Assembly: GCA_021817845.1 (NCBI GenBank) | Contig: JAKAFW010000002.1 | Location: 142,137-206,136 of the forward strand | DNA length: 64,000 nucleotides | Source of the DNA: FEN-1297 sp021817845 | GTDB taxonomy: Bacteria > Bacteroidota > Ignavibacteria > Ignavibacteriales > Ignavibacteriaceae | Direction: 5' to 3' | Part shown: positions 63,801 to 64,000 of the stretch, piece by piece | Layout: every line of letters begins with the position of its first letter | Position numbering within the stretch: position 1 is the stretch's first letter | Position numbers and translations under genes: made by a program | The notes under the pieces: generated by a model | Databases searched by the model: none | The model's input: only the letters and a program-made list of their open reading frames with translations | Told to the model about the DNA's origin: nothing

Positions 63801-63840
63801 TAAATTTGTCCATTTTTGGAATTACTGATTTATCGGTCAA
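60832..63840 (-). CDS. Receiver-like / PEP-synthase N-domain fusion protein
   Basis: 1002 residues. The first ~345 residues contain two response-regulator-like folds: 'NRFDLIITTLHIEDMHVIKF' with 'IILLAYDN' near 110-150, and 'ILGIITDSNFRHFG' with 'IPILLQSSNAEFAEKAKEVG' and 'ADFLLKGSPKLLHEL' near 270-330. From about 440 to 860 is a pyruvate phosphate dikinase/PEP synthase ATP-grasp domain: 'IGGGSLGGKARGLGF' near 447 and 'PLAVRSSSLLEDSQFQPFAG' near 543. The phosphohistidine swivel domain and the PEP barrel are absent, so it is not a complete PEP synthase. A plausible role is a phosphotransfer or nucleotide-dependent signalling enzyme; substrate unknown. Confidence 0.88.
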   Translation of the reverse strand: MTDKSVIPKMDKFNIIDIEDIFSTRIKEFQKLMRYKIREILLISSLYDYYLFEEDGRLYELIRQDYQLLNLSQAPEITHVTTGSEALELALEDNRFDLIITTLHIEDMHVIKFARLIRDAGIKTPIILLAYDNRERKDLIANYDTSIFDRIFIWQGDYRLIIGIIKYAEDRINVENDTSVVGVQVIILVEDNVKFYSAYLPLIYTEIFDQSQRLLSEGVNLTHKYLRMRARPKILLCTTYEEAWEYYTKYEDFILGIITDSNFRHFGVRDPEAGIKFAKNVKAQHKDIPILLQSSNAEFAEKAKEVGADFLLKGSPKLLHELRKFIMNNLGFGDFIFQAANGKKVGRANNLKTLEEQLKIVPDESIFYHAERNDYSKWLKARTEFWLAHKLRPRKVSDFKNSSELRNELITSIHLYQENRLKGIITDFNKESFDDKNSFARIGGGSLGGKARGLGFINTLINNDKIKNKFDGIEISVPSAVVIATDVFDQFLEDNRLDIFALGGIDDDEITRRFLDAKIFPLEIVTKLIDFLSAIHEPLAVRSSSLLEDSQFQPFAGVYQTYMIPNNDPDPKIRLEQLLQSIKGVFASTFYKKAQDYMKATTYRLEEEKMAVIIQRLVGAQRDGRFYPDFSGVAKSYNFYPIPPQKSTDGIAMVGLGLGKQVVDGGNVVRFCPRYPKHMMQFFSAKETVRNAQQEFFALDLTDHSNKILTGKPDNFIKRFGLKKAEEDNTLINVGSTYSVENDAVYDGVSRAGKRVVTFAPILKQKVFPLADILDILLDLGAWGMGVPVEIEFAVNLEVPFGRPKEFAMLQMRPLVISHELEELDVDSANTEDLICQSQQVLGNGATKDIHDIVFVDIQKFDRSKSQETAAEVSYFNSILLDQKRPYILIGVGRWGSLDKWLGIPVTWDQIAGASVIVESGFKDFNVTPSQGSHFFQNITSFKTGYFTVNDLNKLGFIDWQWLLTQKPFKELTWTRHLRFNEPITVKINGHKSKGVISKPGK

Positions 63841-64000
63841 GAAAAACTCTCATAAATATTAAAAAACCACTTTAAGCAGCGACAAGCTATTTCGGTCAAA
63901 GTAAACAACTACCGGCTGTAAGCCGGTAGCTTTAGGTTCGTCTAAAGCCGACTTCGGCTAATCACTTATCCGAAAATCTTCGTCTTCTTTCTCAACATCC
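63841..64000. other. Window end, intergenic palindromes
   Basis: CTACCGGCT-GTA-AGCCGGTAG (63909-63929) is a perfect nine-base stem, followed by AGCCGACTTCGGCT (63946-63959). They are dispersed-type palindromes like those elsewhere in the window. No gene start is visible before the window ends. Confidence 0.6.

Overview
The window looks like a piece of an AT-rich chromosome from the Bacteroidota/Ignavibacteriota side of the tree, most likely Ignavibacteria. The main pointers are the extracellular RCC1-type protein ending in a type IX secretion sorting domain with the 'QNYPNPFNPTT' signature, weak or absent Shine-Dalgarno sequences before many genes, a tracrRNA promoter of the Bacteroidetes TTTG-N19-TAnnTTTG type, and many intergenic palindromic repeats of the kind common in these genomes. 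No rRNA is present; one tRNA (Asn) is.

Layout. 1-6159 (-): the 5' part of a giant modular glycosyltransferase/methyltransferase, at least 2053 codons, running off the window. 6666-10172 (-): a single-chain restriction-methylation enzyme. 10.2-13.2 kb: repeat-rich accessory stretch with two MazF-type toxin-antitoxin modules, the second lying between two direct copies of a MITE-like repeat. 13.3-14.7 kb (-): DEAD-box helicase and YwbE. 14.9-15.4 kb: an intergenic repeat interrupted by another ~300-bp inverted-repeat element with an apparent 8-bp target duplication. 15.5-17.3 kb (-): unrecognised coiled-coil membrane protein. 17.9-20.7 kb (+): a membrane glycosyltransferase and release factor 1, lying between two copies of a dispersed repeat. 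21.3-26.3 kb (-): signalling cluster (histidine kinase, NtrC-type regulator, STAS protein, double-receiver PP2C phosphatase). 27.3-30.1 kb (+): RCC1 protein and sugar-1-phosphate transferase. 30.3-31.2 kb: tRNA-Asn beside relics of a phage or mobile element (recombinase tail, phage-type amidoligase).

31.7-38.3 kb is a complete type II-C CRISPR-Cas9 locus: a divergent tracrRNA, cas9-cas1-cas2, and an array of 15 identical 46-nt repeats with 14 spacers. The crRNA strand is inferred to run opposite to the cas genes. Each repeat carries a promoter-like arrangement with the same 19-nt spacing as the tracrRNA promoter. The far end of the array abuts a decapitated gene.

38.9-64 kb is mostly housekeeping: two small conserved-looking proteins, CstA, an OmpA-family protein, a DoxX-like protein, an isochorismatase-family hydrolase, GroES without GroEL, a glutaredoxin, an MlaEFD-type lipid transporter, UvrA, two envelope proteins, nicotinate phosphoribosyltransferase, a cation/proton antiporter with a PTS EIIA-like tail, a tandem universal stress protein, an aldo/keto reductase, PCu(A)C and SCO copper proteins, and a 1002-residue receiver-like/PEP-synthase-N-domain fusion. 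All assignments come from reading the sequence only; no database search was run.
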